From Eucalyptus grandis (Eukaryota; Streptophyta; Magnoliopsida; Myrtales; Myrtaceae): a stretch of 64,000 bases of DNA. A model generated the notes under the pieces. The model saw only the letters and a program-made list of their open reading frames with translations. It was not told where the DNA came from and made no database searches. Positions within the stretch are counted from its first letter, which is position 1. Each line of letters opens with the position of its first letter. The stretch covers positions 13,273,001-13,337,000 of the forward strand of contig NC_052622.1 in the NCBI RefSeq assembly GCF_016545825.1, in the 5' to 3' direction. A program made the translations under genes and the position numbers. Shown in pieces: positions 38,830-51,362 of the stretch.

Positions 38830-41535
38830 GAATTTTGAAGATGTTTAAGCCCATGAAATCCGACCCACAAAAGAAAAGCCCATTAAATAAGCTGCTAAGC
38901 TAAGCTAACTAATTACCATAATCCAACGTGATACTACACAGCTTTGTTCTTATTTTTGGGTAAATTTACCGTTTAAGTACAATCGTTCGTTCCGTGTGAA
39001 TTGGTTGAATTAAGGTAGGACCACGTCGATTTCAACCTCTAGATTCGGGCCGATGAAATTGCAAAAGATGGAACATTGTCGATAAGCAATTATTGAATAG
39101 TCAATTGCATCTATAGAGTTTGAGGTTTTGTCTCTTTTTAGTATTTTTCGCCCTGATTGATGAACTTGAGAGGAAAAATAACATGAATGATTCTTGAACT
39201 TTGACATAATATTTGTCATTGGAGTTCTAATTAGGGGACATGAGTCAAAAAAATATAAAGCCAAATTTGAAACTTCACAAAATTCAAAATTTAATCCCCA
39301 AATGTTATTTCAAGATTCAATTCGTTCTACTCCCCTCCCCTCCTTTACTCAACGCAAGTCTTAGGTATTACTCGAGACTAGACGCAATCAGTTGATGAGT
39401 TCGAATAATCTCTAACCCTTAGATTATATCTCATTTGTAGCTCAAGTCTATCCATAACTCGAAAAGAGAAATCATGTTGAAATTCACTGAATTGAATCAA
39501 ATTGGGCTTTTTAACTACACAATCTTATCCAAGCTCACACAAACAGGTCTTCAAGCGATGTGGCCTCAAGCAGACTTGGTCACCTCCTTATCATGCCACG
39601 ACAAAGTCGATTTAAAGAAAGAATAGGAGCTCGGTACGGAATTCAATTGGGTACGCCATTGACCTTGTACTGATCAATTTTTTTTTTTTTTTCGATTAAC
39701 GCATGTGTATTTTCAGTGGAAGACAGAGACGCACCACCCGCTACGACAATATCCTATTCATTTCTCAGTACCAAATCCCCAAAGCCGACCTCACCTCCCC
39801 AGGACCTTTTGACTTCGTGCTGCTTCGACGGCCATTTTTCCTAAATATTTAAGGTCCGTCGAATCGAATCCATCACGACACCGCGAGGCTTTGGTAAGGA
39901 ACGTGTGATCGGGACTTCGACGTGGAATCGTGACGAAATTCCTGGCAATTTTCTGACTTTTCCGTACGGCAGCCCCACCTCACCTTTCATGGGAGGGGAC
40001 CGTACGCATATGCAGACAAGTACCGCAACCAAGCAGACGATGATAAGCTATGTGATAAGCTCGTTGACTTTTTTTGGGTTTTTTTAAAAATCCCTTTGGT
40101 CAAACGAATATTTCATAAAAAAAAAAAACATTTTCCGCATCAAATTGTCATGCGCAGAATAAACAGACCCTGAATGCGGCTCTTCAGGGAATTTGGGTTA
40201 AATGCATCTATGGTTACGAACTTTTTTGAACGTTCACTTTTAGTGCTCCAATCGTTTTTCCCCCACATCTATAGAAAAAGTTGTATAATTGCAAAATTAA
40301 AGTTCAAGGATGGAAAAGTAATCGAATCATAAAGTTTAGAGCATGCAAATGCTTTTTGATCGCTAATGCGATTGTTCATGTTGCGAACGAGTTGGGATAA
40401 TGGATTTATTGAAGCAAATCAATTTGTCAAGATTTAATAATCGGTAGTGGTCCAGATTGGATGTATGTAGCTATGCCTATATTTTCCAATTTTTTTATTA
40501 TTATTATAGGGAATAATTAAAATAAAAACGGTATTTCTTTCCTATATAGAATCCGAGCACATGAGCTGACGCGTCATCTTTATTTCTTCTTGTCAAGTCA
40601 TTTTCGAGTTTTATTTTCCGTGTGCTGCCCAAATATAGAATTATATATTTTGCGAAAATAATTTAAGTTGGTGAACATGATGAAAATGTTGATAATATTA
40701 AATTTGGTAATAGTTTACATTGGTCGCATCATCAAAATTTATAACGGGGCTGCGATGTATATCTATATGTCATTCAAACGATTCTTATACCAAATGTCAT
40801 AAAGAAAATGTTGATTAACATAAAAACAAATTTCCCCTTTTACTATATTATGTGTATGTAAGAATTGTACGATGATTATGTATCGCCCAAGACATCCTGG
40901 TGATTAGGGAGGTGATTAGCTTGTTTTTAAGGAGAATTCCGAATGTAGAATGGAGGTTAACTCTTTTGAGTGACGGTTGTGCCGTGTGACCTCTAACGCA
41001 AGTCGTCATGAGCCTAATCAAACAATATTCATTTTTGAGTCATGTTCATGAATCATAGGAAAACATGAATGAGCGATCTATGTTGCCGTATTGAGATGTT
41101 GTTTTCTAGTAATATTGAAGCAGATTGAGTCTTAAGTCTTTCATGCAATATTTGTGTTATGCAATAACTCTCGTGACATCACACCCTTGATCAAGTGATA
41201 CTAGTTGATCCTTGGTTCAACAATCCTAAGCATTCTTGCCTTTCTTTCCAATAGCTTAATTTTTTGAGAAAACGATCTGTCCCATATGGTACTAGACCAC
41301 GGATCAAAGAGTGCAGATTCAACTTACACGCGAGAGAAAACGTTAAGAAGTATGTTGTAAATACAACGTTTGGCACGTAATGTCAGGATTTGAACGTTTG
41401 ATCCGTCCTCTGATTCAATGTCCAACGGTGCATACGGCGAAGAAAAACATGGTGATGGTGGTCTGATCTGACTAGTCATGTCTGAAAAATAAAGTGATTT
41501 GCCAATAACCTTTACCCATGCATATTTTATGTTCG
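38830..41535. other. intergenic, no gene seen
   Basis: The first 250 bp (to about 39078) is the source of the inverted part of the duplicate at 48358-48696. The rest is AT-rich with poly-T and poly-A runs (39679-39692, 40119-40130). Frames near 39841-40087 are antiparallel overlaps without family features. Confidence 0.5.
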
Positions 41536-41542
41536 TACGAGC

Positions 41543-41552
41543 ATATATATAT
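41543..41552 (+). promoter_or_regulatory. TATA box of the MLO gene
   Basis: ATATATATAT within GAGCATATATATATTGGCC, about 90 bp upstream of the MLO start codon, followed by a GA-rich leader (41611-41637). Position and sequence both suit a core promoter. Confidence 0.5.
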
Positions 41553-41637
41553 TGGCCTTTCTGGCTTCCATTCTCAACCAAGTTAAAGCAGGATCCCAGC
41601 AGAATCAACTCCAGAGAGAGAGAAAGAGAGAGAGAGG

Positions 41638-44600
41638 ATGGAGGGAGGGAACAGTGGGCTTGAAGAGACGCCAACATGGGCAGTCTCCATCGTTTGCCTC
41701 TTCTTCTTCGTCGTCTCCTTGGTTATCGATTCTGGTCTTCACCACTTAGCTGAGGTACTTTGTTCAACTGCTGTAGGAGATCAGTAAACTTACGGATTGT
41801 TTCCTGTGCTAATTTACAGCATATCTAAGTTTACATATTGTGTACTGTCTCTCCTTTGTTGATAACTTCATGTTCTGACGTTATTGAATTGGTGGTTCTG
41901 CTGATTGTCTTAGTTTCTCAAGAAGAGGAGGAGAAAGTCTCTCAATAAAGCTCTGGCAAAAATTAAAACAGGTCAGTCGAAAATGAATCTAACAGTAACA
42001 GTAGCCTTTTTCCACAAAACAGAGTTGTACATGCAACAACGTTGTTGTAGGACTATGTACTTTGGTTTTTATGACATTTAAAAGAGATGGTTTGCATTTG
42101 TTCACCGAGTACATTCAGTAGTTCATCTCAAAGCACCAATTCTTACAAATTTGTTAGCATCCATGCGTAATTTATACGGCGAACAACTAATTATAACGTT
42201 CGATGTGGATGTGCAGAAATGATGAAAATGGGGTTCATATCGCTGCTTCTGACAATTTCGGAGATACCAATCTCGCAAATATGCGTGACGGAGGCCGTGG
42301 CAAGCTCGTTTCTTCCATGCAAGGATGCAGTGGAGTTTGCCGAACCGGCTGTTTCTTCTGCAACTCAATTGTCAGCAGCATCAGGCTTGAAGCCAGACTT
42401 CAACACCTCACTTGAAACTGCAGATGACGGATCGTTTTGCACGGCAAAGGTGGAGAAAATAGGATAAATCTCTAGAAACTAGTCATCCATTTGGGTTGTC
42501 ATCATCCTTGAAGAATACCGCGCATAGTTTATTGAGAATTGTCTATAAGCCTTACTGCAGTTTCTTGGGACTAATGTAGTCATGTTAAAAAGACCTCATC
42601 TAGTCTCTCATGAATAATTTAACGTTTTTCATCTTACAAGATTCAAGCACCTTCTAATGCCAGTAATTTTTGACGGAATAATTTGTGAACTTCATATAAC
42701 ATATACTTTAATAAATGAGCAACCTGAATACTGATGCTCAGAAGCATTGCCAGCCCTAGATTTCGTTGGAGATAAACCATCTTTTTCTTTTTGTACTGAT
42801 TGCATGCTCTTCCTTTGGGTTGACAAATTTTCAGGGTTTGGTTCCCTTAATTTCGAGGGATGGGGTGATGCAGCTCAACATCTTCATCTCGGTGTTGGCC
42901 GTTTTTCATGTTTCTTACTGCCTCGTTACCATGTACCTGGGAATTGCCAAGGTAATAAACGTCCTGGCAAATGATTAGAAGATCATTGCATATTAAATTA
43001 TGAACTTGTGTCCTCACATTCATGGACTCCAATAATGTGGAGCTCAAGCACGATCCGAACTAGCCACCATCTTGACCAATCATTTACTAGCGACAGAGTT
43101 GAATGGTTTCGATGGAGTGATCGATGTGTTTGGTTTTGTCAACAGATGGCAAAATGGAAGGCGTGGGAAGAAGAGACTCGAACCCTTGAGCATCAGATTG
43201 TTCATGGTAAGCTTCAACCTCCTCTACTCGTCCTTGTCTTCCTGATCTCACCCCATAGAGTTGCAATTTTAAGATGCAGATATTCATGTTCTGATCAAAT
43301 GTGATTATTTTGAGAAATTTGTTGCTCTTACAGTAATGAAACTGGAGCTGAGCTGGGAAGCAATGATTCCCATAAATGATTTTGATATACTCTCGGCATT
43401 ACTATATTTTCTTGCAGATCCAAGGAGATTTCAGTTTACGGATCAAATGTCATTTGGGCAGCGGCATCTGAAATTCTGGAGTCGCCATTCTCTTTTACTT
43501 TGGCCAGTGAGTTTGCCGTAATCATGAGCTAAGAATTGAGTACCTCGTTAACAACTTGTGCATGCACTTCAGACCTGTCAATAATTGAAATTAGCAATTT
43601 CATTCACATGTCATGATACCTATATAAGTTGCAGAGACAATTATCACTCTCGTTGAATGGATTATTCTTTAGAACATGTTGGAAAGGCTGCCATCGTCCC
43701 ATAGATACATGAACTGAACTTGCATTCTTACTATTTGTTACAGCAGGCATACAGAACGATGTATAACATAGGAATTACACATTAAAGATTATGATCATGT
43801 TGCCCAACAGAGCCAAACTCAGTCTGGCCATTGATTTATGGTATCGTCATCAAGTTTTGTTTCGAATTCCTGACTGAAATTATTCTTTATTATCATTGTT
43901 CAAGGTCTGTTTTATCCGACAGTTCAGAGGGTCAATATCAAAAGCGGATTACTTCACTCTCCGTCATGGATTCATCGTGGTAAGAGGATGTCTTCTTCTA
44001 CCTTGTATTGGCAACTCTGGGTTGGAGATCTACTCATGGATGTAGCAATGATTTCTGGACTTGAAGAGTTCGTCGATGAAGCACTACTGCACAAAAGTCC
44101 TTTTACTTCATAGTTCAAGAGATAATGAAAAAATGAAATAGGTAGTTGTGAGTCATCACCTCCATATTCAATGACTAACTGTATTCTTTGTTTTTACTTG
44201 CTCCTAGGCTAATATCTCTGGAGGTAGCGATTTCAACTTTCAGAGGCTGATTAACAGAGCTTTTGATGATGATTTCAAGAAAGTGGTTGAAACCAGGTGA
44301 AATATTCCCCCCAATTATATGTCCGGCTTCAGACTAGATTCTGCATCTTGACTGACAAAATGAATGAGATTTTTTATCGTTTTACCGAAACGGCGAAGTA
44401 ATAATGACCATTCTTGCAGATTTTGGATTTGGATCTTCTCCATATTCTTCATATTTTTCAGTGCGCACGGTAAGACAATACCTTGCAATGTGCACAAAGC
44501 TTATGAATATGATACAACTCCTTTTAAATGTACAAGTAAAATGGTATTCAATTCATAGAACTCTACTCTAAGCCAGAAGCAAAGCTATCCATTTGCTTGA

Positions 44601-45990
44601 CTCTTTCAACCTGATTTGAGTGCAGAATTCTACAACTACTACTGGCTTCCTTTCATCCCTCTCGTGGTACGACCTGTGGTTTGTCATGTTGCTTTGTCTG
44701 TGACGAGCTGATCTGATCAAGAGAACCACTTTCCTGTTGCTTGGACCTCATTCATCTTTTGCAGATTGTTCTAGCTGTCAGTACAAAGCTCCAAGTGATA
44801 ATAACACAAATGTGCGTGCAGAGTTGCTCTGCAAATTCTGTCACTCGAGGACCTGTCTTGTGAAGCCCAATGACGACTTGTTCTGGTTCAGACAACCTAA
44901 ATGGCTCCTCCATCTCGTCCAGTTCGTCATGATCCAGGTTTGTATTGCTGTGGTCTCATCACTTCAACAAAAAAATATGATGAACAAAGCAAGCAATTTA
45001 ACTCCCATGTAAAGTATAACGGGCTAAAAGAATGAGTGCTTCCATGAGTCTAGCTGCTGACATCAATGGACAACAACTAGAAACAAATAAGACAACTTCA
45101 GGCGTTACATTTTCTCTTCTTTGATTTGGTTGCAGAACTCCTTTCAGCTGGCGTTCTTTGCATGGACATGGGTAAGTCTCTTCGAGCAAGGTCAATTGAA
45201 ACGTTTGTTTGTTTCGATTGTTAGCTGATCCTGTTTGCAATAACAGTATGAGTTTGGCCTTAGATCTTGCTTCAACCAAGAAACACAAGACATTGCCATA
45301 AGGATTTCTATAGGTGTGGCAGTGCAGATCCTGTGTGGTTATGTGACAATGCCCCGTTATGCGCTTCTCTCGCAGGTACAATTTCACAAATCCTAGAGGT
45401 TCATTCATGTCACTTATGGTTCATTCTAAGATCCAGCCTGGAGAAACGGCGAGACTGGTTTGGTAGAGTAGAGATATGGTCTGCAAGGTGCTTGCATAAT
45501 CGTTTGTGATGTTGTGTCTAAGCAGATGGGCTCCGGGATGACAAAGGCTGTGTTTTCAGACTGCGTAGCGGAAGGTCTCAGGAAATGGCACAAGGATGCG
45601 AGACACAGGCTTTCAAAGAGCAGATCGATTTCAACCATAAACTCTTCGAGACCATCTTTGTCTGACCCTTCGATTTCAGATAGATACCTGCAAAACCAGG
45701 CCAATGAACTTACCTCAGAAACCGCCACAAGCCCTCCTTCTAGCGCTGCCAATGTAGCTGAAGACGCACTGCAATATCACCGCATCTCTAGTGCGTCGAT
45801 GTTCAACTCATTGACACATGAAATTACTGAGGAAGAAAGTCCAGTGATCATAAGCAAGAGGGTTGTTTACAATGGGGAGATCTCCTTTGCCAGGAGCTGG
45901 AAAGACTCGGGACACTTAAAGCAGACCGGAGATTGTACTCTGACAACCGAAGGAGGCGTCTCTGATCAGTTCACTGGATTCGATCGCTGA
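41638..45990 (+). pseudogene. MLO seven-transmembrane protein gene, one frameshift in exon 11
   Basis: MLO proteins are plant-specific plasma-membrane proteins that bind calmodulin; members act in powdery-mildew susceptibility, pollen-tube reception and root touch responses. Fourteen exons are visible: 41638-41754, 41914-41971, 42217-42449, 42835-42951, 43146-43206, 43418-43506, 43905-43979, 44208-44296, 44420-44469, 44626-44666, 44765-44937, 45136-45171, 45247-45375, 45526-45990. All phases agree except exon 11, which is 173 bp where 174 is needed. After the IITQM...TRGPVL stretch the frame slips before KPNDDLFWF. Restoring frame would give about 577 residues, a full MLO length. ETPTWAV starts the protein, hydrophobic segments recur through exons 1-13, and the conserved cysteines (SQIC, LPCKD, SFCTAK, VCF) are present. 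A Trp-containing basic helix (GLRKWHKDARHRL) at the start of exon 14 fits the calmodulin site. A sequencing error is the alternative to a real lesion. Confidence 0.85.
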
Positions 45991-46123
45991 CGTCAAAGTT
46001 GGATGTGAATTCTGTACCTTCTGTACATGGTATAGCAGCAACTCTAAATGTACGGAGAAGTGATCTCCTTAAAGTACTGACCTTAGAGTACTCAGAAGTG
46101 ATCTCCTTAAAGTACTAATTTTA

Positions 46124-47817
46124 GGTTGCGTTTAGTCGTCCGGATTTTTAAACGGAATAGAACTGGATATGATAAGATAAGAAATTCATGGACTTCTTCA
46201 TATCCTATCAAGTGTTTGGTGAACTACGGATTTAAAGTCAAATATCCAGATTTAAAATCGGATATTCTTATATCTTATCCAATCTATCATTTGGTGAATT
46301 ACGGATTTAAATTCGGATGCAAGTTTAATATTCACAAAATTATCCAAAACAATATATCTTTTTCAAATTAACAGATTCTCATCGGATTTCATAATTATGC
46401 ATCGTAATAATTTTTCTGTTCCTTTGAAATAATCTTTTGGATACCCCTTCAACATTAAACGTTTTTAGAAATAATCTTTTTTGTTCATTTGAAATAATCT
46501 TTTGGATACCCCTTCAACATCAAACGTTTTTAAAATAACCTCAATTTCAATAAATTCACTTTGAAACATGAATTTTTTTTTTCTCTCTTACAAGTTAGAT
46601 TAAGAAATATTCTAAGCTTCTTCTATTTTGGTATTTGCCCCTTTCCTGACTAGATTTCCAATCAGGATTATATCGAATCAACTAAGTAAAATGAGATGCT
46701 CCCATCTGCCTATGAAATTGGCTCAGATCTAGATATATCTTTGGTAATAAACAAATAATAATCCTATTGCCTACATACAATTTGGTCCCAAGGGATCACG
46801 ACCCATTAAAAATAGGAACTGACTATATATACATAGGTAACAATTTGTGCTGAAAACCAAACTCACACCACACAACATCAATCAAACTAGCATTGGTCTC
46901 CACATCACACAACAGAGGATGCCTAGCCTTAACTTACACTACTTTGACACCAATTTGCTAGGATTAGATCTAACGAACAAAGAGAAGTTGAGAAAAGATT
47001 CAGATTGCACTGATTTAGCATAATCCCGTGATAGCAAAGATGAAGCCTTTCAACCAAAATTGAACCCGTAAACCAAAACCCTAGCCACTCTCCATATCCC
47101 TTAAAGAATCACGTTACTTCCATACCAAAAGACTCAATAATTCTACCACTTATTGGGACTCACTTGGGCATGGAGGGAAAAACAAGAAACAAAATCACAA
47201 CCAAAGACAAGTTGAAAAACGATTAGACTTAAGTAACAAAGACAAGTGGAGAAAAGATTCGGATTGCACTGATTTAGCACGATCCCCTGATGACAAAAAT
47301 GAAATCTTTCAACTAAAATAATTCTTCCACTCATCGGGACTCACTTGGACTTTCAGAAAAAGAGCAATAGAATCACAACAGATCAAAATCAAGCACCGAT
47401 ATAAGCAGAATAACACAAGCACAACTACTATAGAAATCAAGGTTAGAGAGAGAATGATTATTTACCTTTAAAAATTTGTTGCTTTCGTAAAATTTCGATG
47501 AAAATCGAAGAGCTGAGGAGAAGGCTTCAATGTCAATACTTTGAAAACAGAAACTCATCTGGGTGAACGATGAGAAAGAAAAAAGCGTAGGGTTTTATAT
47601 TTCGGATAAAAGAAATCCTATCCGACCTTATTCCACTCCCGGGTTTTATATTTCGGATACAAGAAATTCTATCCGACCTTATCCCACTCCTCTCGGATTT
47701 TTTATCTGGTTTATATCCTTCTATATATGACATTTTCCTATACTAGATAGCTACCAAACACGGGATAGGATAAAACATATATTATCCTGATTTTTATCCG
47801 ATCGATCAAACGCAGCC
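46124..47817. mobile_element. PIF/Harbinger-like non-autonomous element, 1.7 kb
   Basis: The left end GGTTGCGTTTAGTCGTCCGG and the reverse complement of the right end, GGCTGCGTTTGATCGATCGG, form the terminal inverted repeat. TTA flanks both sides (46121-46123 and 47818-47820). Inside are several tandem duplications: about 64 bp near 46425-46530, about 58 bp near 47580-47690 (TTTCGGATA-AAGAAAT-CTATCCGACCTTA) and diverged copies about 258 bp apart near 46993 and 47251. No transposase was seen. It sits 134 bp after the MLO stop codon, so it may lie in or just beyond that gene's 3' UTR. Confidence 0.75.
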
Positions 47818-47825
47818 TTAGAATA

Positions 47826-48696
47826 CATGAGCCTAGGATGTACGAACTTGCCGAACCGACAACCATGACGTAACACAGAACATAACATAACATGACATGA
47901 CTTATCTTGCTCACATCCATTATACGATATACAGAGAAATTCCAACGCACATTGATCAACCCGGCGAATAAAAAAAGAAAAGAAAAGGGAACGGTCAGGA
48001 AAGGAATGCCGCCAACAGCACATGCTATTACCGTGGCCACCGAGTAAACGAAAGACCAAATTGAAACAACGCTTGGAAAAAAAGATTCCGCTAGAAAATA
48101 ACCAACTTGCAACTCAATTCAGGAGACCCCAAAATCGCACGACCCTCAAATTTGCTACTCACTTTCAGAAAATTTCAACGACGACCACGACGACGGGAAT
48201 TGACAAATTGAGCAGAATGACGAGACGCAACGTACGAACTCGTTTGTACCTTTGGCTTGGTGGTGAGGAAAGCAAGAGCTCTGTAGGGTTTATGGCTGAT
48301 CGTAAGCTAGGCAATGGAGGAAGGGAGGGTTTTAGGGCTTATGCGGATTAGCCCAAAATGTTCCATCTTTTGCAATTCCATCGGCCTGAATCTAGAGGTT
48401 GAAATCGACGTGGTCCTACCTCGATTCAACCAATTCACGCTGAACGAACGATTGTACTTAAACGGTTGATTTACCCAAAAATAAGAACAAAGCTGTGTAG
48501 TATCACGTAGGATTATGGTAAATAGTTAGCTTAGCTTAGCAGCTTATTTCATGGGCTTTTCTTTTGTGGGTCGGATTTCATGGGCTTAAACATCTTCAAA
48601 ATTCGATCGAAATGAAGGGTGGAAAAGAACCAAACTTGGCCCATTTTCCATATGATTCCAGGCCCACAAGCCCATCTCTCATCTCTAATCCGCGAG
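47826..48696. repeat. duplicate of the prohibitin promoter/leader region, distal part inverted
   Basis: 47826-48352 matches 38209-38745 closely in the same orientation, including the leader exon, telo-box and intron donor of prohibitin. From about 48358 to 48694 the sequence instead matches 39078-38737 in reverse orientation. The word GCGGATTAG occurs in opposite orientations at the two edges of the inverted part. No prohibitin coding sequence accompanies the copy. Its left edge is 6 bp from the transposon target site at 47818-47820, and its right edge meets the inverted end at 48697. Confidence 0.9.
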
Positions 48697-48835
48697 AAAA
48701 TATTCGGTGGTTAGTGCGCGCCACGTCATCCCCTGACCTGGTTCGCACTAACCAATGAAATACCGCCACGTGTCCCCGAGCGGGACCCGCTGAAAAAGGA
48801 AGGCGCTGTTTTTTGGTCGGCTCGGCGGGTGCACC
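48697..48835. repeat. left member of an inverted repeat pair
   Basis: It begins AAAATATTCGGTGGTTAGTG and shares order and wording with the reverse complement of 62332-62460: AAAATATTC-GTGGTT, GTGCG-GCCACGTCA, GGGACCCGCTG-AAAA and GGTCGGCTCGGC. It contains an imperfect 16-bp palindrome (48713-48728 against 48734-48749). It is the left boundary of the 13.8-kb fragment-bearing segment. Confidence 0.75.
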
Positions 48836-48879
48836 GCAGAAGAAAGGACGGTCGGCTCAAATTTTTTGGCTCCCGCTCA

Positions 48880-49200
48880 CTCGAATTTGCTGGGTTTTCT
48901 CTCTTTCTCCTCTCTCTCGCCTTTCTCACTCTTCCCTCCCTCTCTCTTTCTCTCTCCGACGAACAGGACGTGACCTCCCGGTCTCTCTGTGCCCTCCCTC
49001 TTTCCGACCGGCGAACCACCGCCAACAACCGACGAACCACCGCACGGGACCGGCGAGAGGACCTCGAGCAATCGACGAACCACTGCACGGGACTGGCGAG
49101 AGGACCGCGACCTCCCTCTCTCTCTCTCTCTCTGCCCTCCCTCTTTCCGATCGGCGAACCACCGGGAGCAAATCAGACCCGGTTTTTTTGGGGGGATTTT
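48880..49200. repeat. CT-rich and GC-rich tandem repeats
   Basis: A CT-rich tract is followed by two copies (about 44 bp) of a CGACGAACCAC-GCACGGGAC-GGCGAGAGGAC unit near 49030-49110. A longer direct repeat, CCCTCCCTCTTTCCGA-CGGCGAACCACC, appears near 48990 and 49136. Overlapping open frames on both strands are compositional and not called as genes. Confidence 0.7.
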
Positions 49201-49215
49201 TTTTTTTTTTTTCAA

Positions 49216-51362
49216 ATGCCGAGGGGTTGGGCTTCTTTGTTTGTGCTGGCGGGACGACGGAGAAGGCGATCATCGAAAGGAGAAGCACTGGAAGAGGAGA
49301 CCGATGAGGACGAGGAAGTCATCTACAAAATTGAAGTTCCGGCGAACAGGTGACGCGAAGGCGATTCGGCATTCGGTTAGATGTTGTGTGTTTCGGATGG
49401 GTTTGGAGCTGTTTCGCGAGTCGTGGGTGAGTTTTGGTTCGGGGTTTAAGATGCTAGTGTTCGTCTTCGGATGGGTTAAAGTCTTTGGCGGACCATGTTG
49501 CTCGTAATGGCTATCGAGATTTGTGTGGTTCGATCTTTGAATAATTTGTGAGAAATGCCGGATGTGAAAGAGGACTCTCTGCTGAGTTGTTTTGAATAAT
49601 TTGGTGAAGTGGTGATGATAGATATGTTGCTTGAACTAGTTTTCATTCTCGAGATCTATATTCAATTTGATATTTTACTTGCATGTAATAGATGCCCAGC
49701 TCCCCAATCCCTCCACTTAGTACATCAGATGCTTGTGCTTATGCTAGATCCTCAAAATGTTCTGCTTGGATTGACATGCTCGGATTCTCTCGATATTTTA
49801 GGTGAAGAACACTGGTTGCAATTGGGACTCATGACTTGGATACGCTAGAAGGCCCCTTCAGCTATGAGGTGTGTGTTTGAACTAATTGCCTAAACTAGAA
49901 TCTAAAATGAAGAATTCTGCACATGTCCTACTATCCTCGCTTGAAGCTAAGGCCCAGTTAGAACTTAAATGGAAGATTTTCAGATTGTTGGCATAATGGA
50001 TCTTGTCATGATAGAGTGTTATCCGGGTTGGAAGCTTGTGCTCACCTATTTTTTCCTTTTTTTCTCTCTATATATTTAAATGCCTGAAGGATTCCCTCTT
50101 GAAGCTTCTTTCTACCCCACACTTTGCCTCAGCATCTATTACATGTTTTCAAGGAGTTGCAGCTAGCTAGACAAGCTTTGACCAGTTCAAGTTTTGTCAT
50201 CCTCTCGAGCTTGTCCCAGAGGATGGTATTACTATATATATCCGAGATACTCTATTTTGATCCCAAAAATTCGTAGTATTATGTTTCGCTATCGAAGTGC
50301 TCATCTACTAGATAAAGCATAGACGAAAAACAGACATGACAAGGAATTGCACATTTGGTTTAGCTTAATATGTAAGAGTTATATATTTGCTACAGCTAAA
50401 TGTTTCTTCTTAATATGTACGAGTTATATATCTGCTACATATCTGCTACGGCTAAATGTTTCTTAGAGCAAAGTATGATAAAATGTTACAAGAAGTGCAG
50501 CTCATGTTCCTTTTCCTTTGGTCTCAGGCTTTGCCGCCTTCCGGTATAAGTTTCGTCCCCTTGAAGCAGGTAGTTTCATGATAAAGATTGTATTTTTCTG
50601 TTCATGCATGTGCCATGAGTCTGATCGTGGAGAAGATCTATGTATTTGTAAGGATTTTGTTAAGCTGTTCTCTAGGGGCAATTCTTAAGTAGTTGATTAA
50701 GAAATTTTTATGGTTTTCAATTGGATGCACTGATTGTTCTTGTGGTATTTGTAATTTTTCTTTGGAAAGTGAATCATATTAAATAAGTATGCTTAACAAG
50801 TGCCCTTTTGTTAACGGTGCTCTAAGGAGACTTACTAAGTAACTAAAAAGGAAATTTTGTAGTTTCCAATGCATTAGCATGTTATTTCTAATTACTATTT
50901 TGCAAAGTGAATTATTCCAAATTAAGTATGCTTAACATGTCAATGCCACTTCTGAATTCATGAGATTGCTTTCATTTATATATTTGTTTTGTTTTCTCTA
51001 CCAACTGCGATTGATGTGTTGGCTGATCGCGCCTTAGTTTCTGTTCTGATATTAGGTGAAGAACTTCAGAGCTGATGAACTAATGGAATTTTATAAGGTG
51101 GGTCCTCAATAGCTGCTCCTTTTAATGGTCTTTTTATAACTGTCATATTTGTTTTGTTACATATATCTTATGCTTGGAACTTGCTTATTCAGTGTGCTAG
51201 TTGATATCTTCCTGTAAATGAAGAATTATCTAATAGTTCCTCATTTTTGCCATGTTGTTTTACCTGTTTTTCGCTACTTTGTTGCAGTGATTTGAAATTG
51301 AAGAAGTTCTTGCACATAATAGAGAACTCGCCTGTGTTCCCTGTTATCTATGATTCAAAGAG
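49216..51362 (+). pseudogene. phenylalanyl-tRNA synthetase beta subunit fragment
   Basis: Intron-bearing remains of the cytosolic PheRS beta gene, whose product charges tRNA-Phe together with the alpha subunit. Recognised exons are: 49216-49349 (ends EETDEDEEVIYKIEVPANR), 49802-49868 (RTLVAIGTHDLDTLEGPFSYE), 50528-50569 (ALPPSGISFVPLKQ), 51056-51097 (VKNFRADELMEFYK) and 51288-51362 (DLKLKKFLHIIENSPVFPVI and YDSKR). Splice sites are mostly intact, so this is genomic DNA, not a processed copy. Defects: two single-base losses in the first exon (around 49274 and 49288), TGA at 49803-49805 where Arg is expected, and a frame break at the start of the last exon. Exons for the protein's first segment, the YDLLCLEGL region and everything after YDSKR are absent. 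It cannot encode an enzyme. Confidence 0.8.

Noticed and set aside
41380..41410. tRNA-like T-arm words (TTTGAACG-type) here and at several other places
   Set aside because: No acceptor stem, D-arm or anticodon arm could be built around them.
48813..49353. Three overlapping plus-strand frames of 160-170 residues
   Set aside because: They run through CT-rich and tandem GC-rich repeats. Only the last few codons match PheRS-beta, and in shifted frames, so they are not independent genes.
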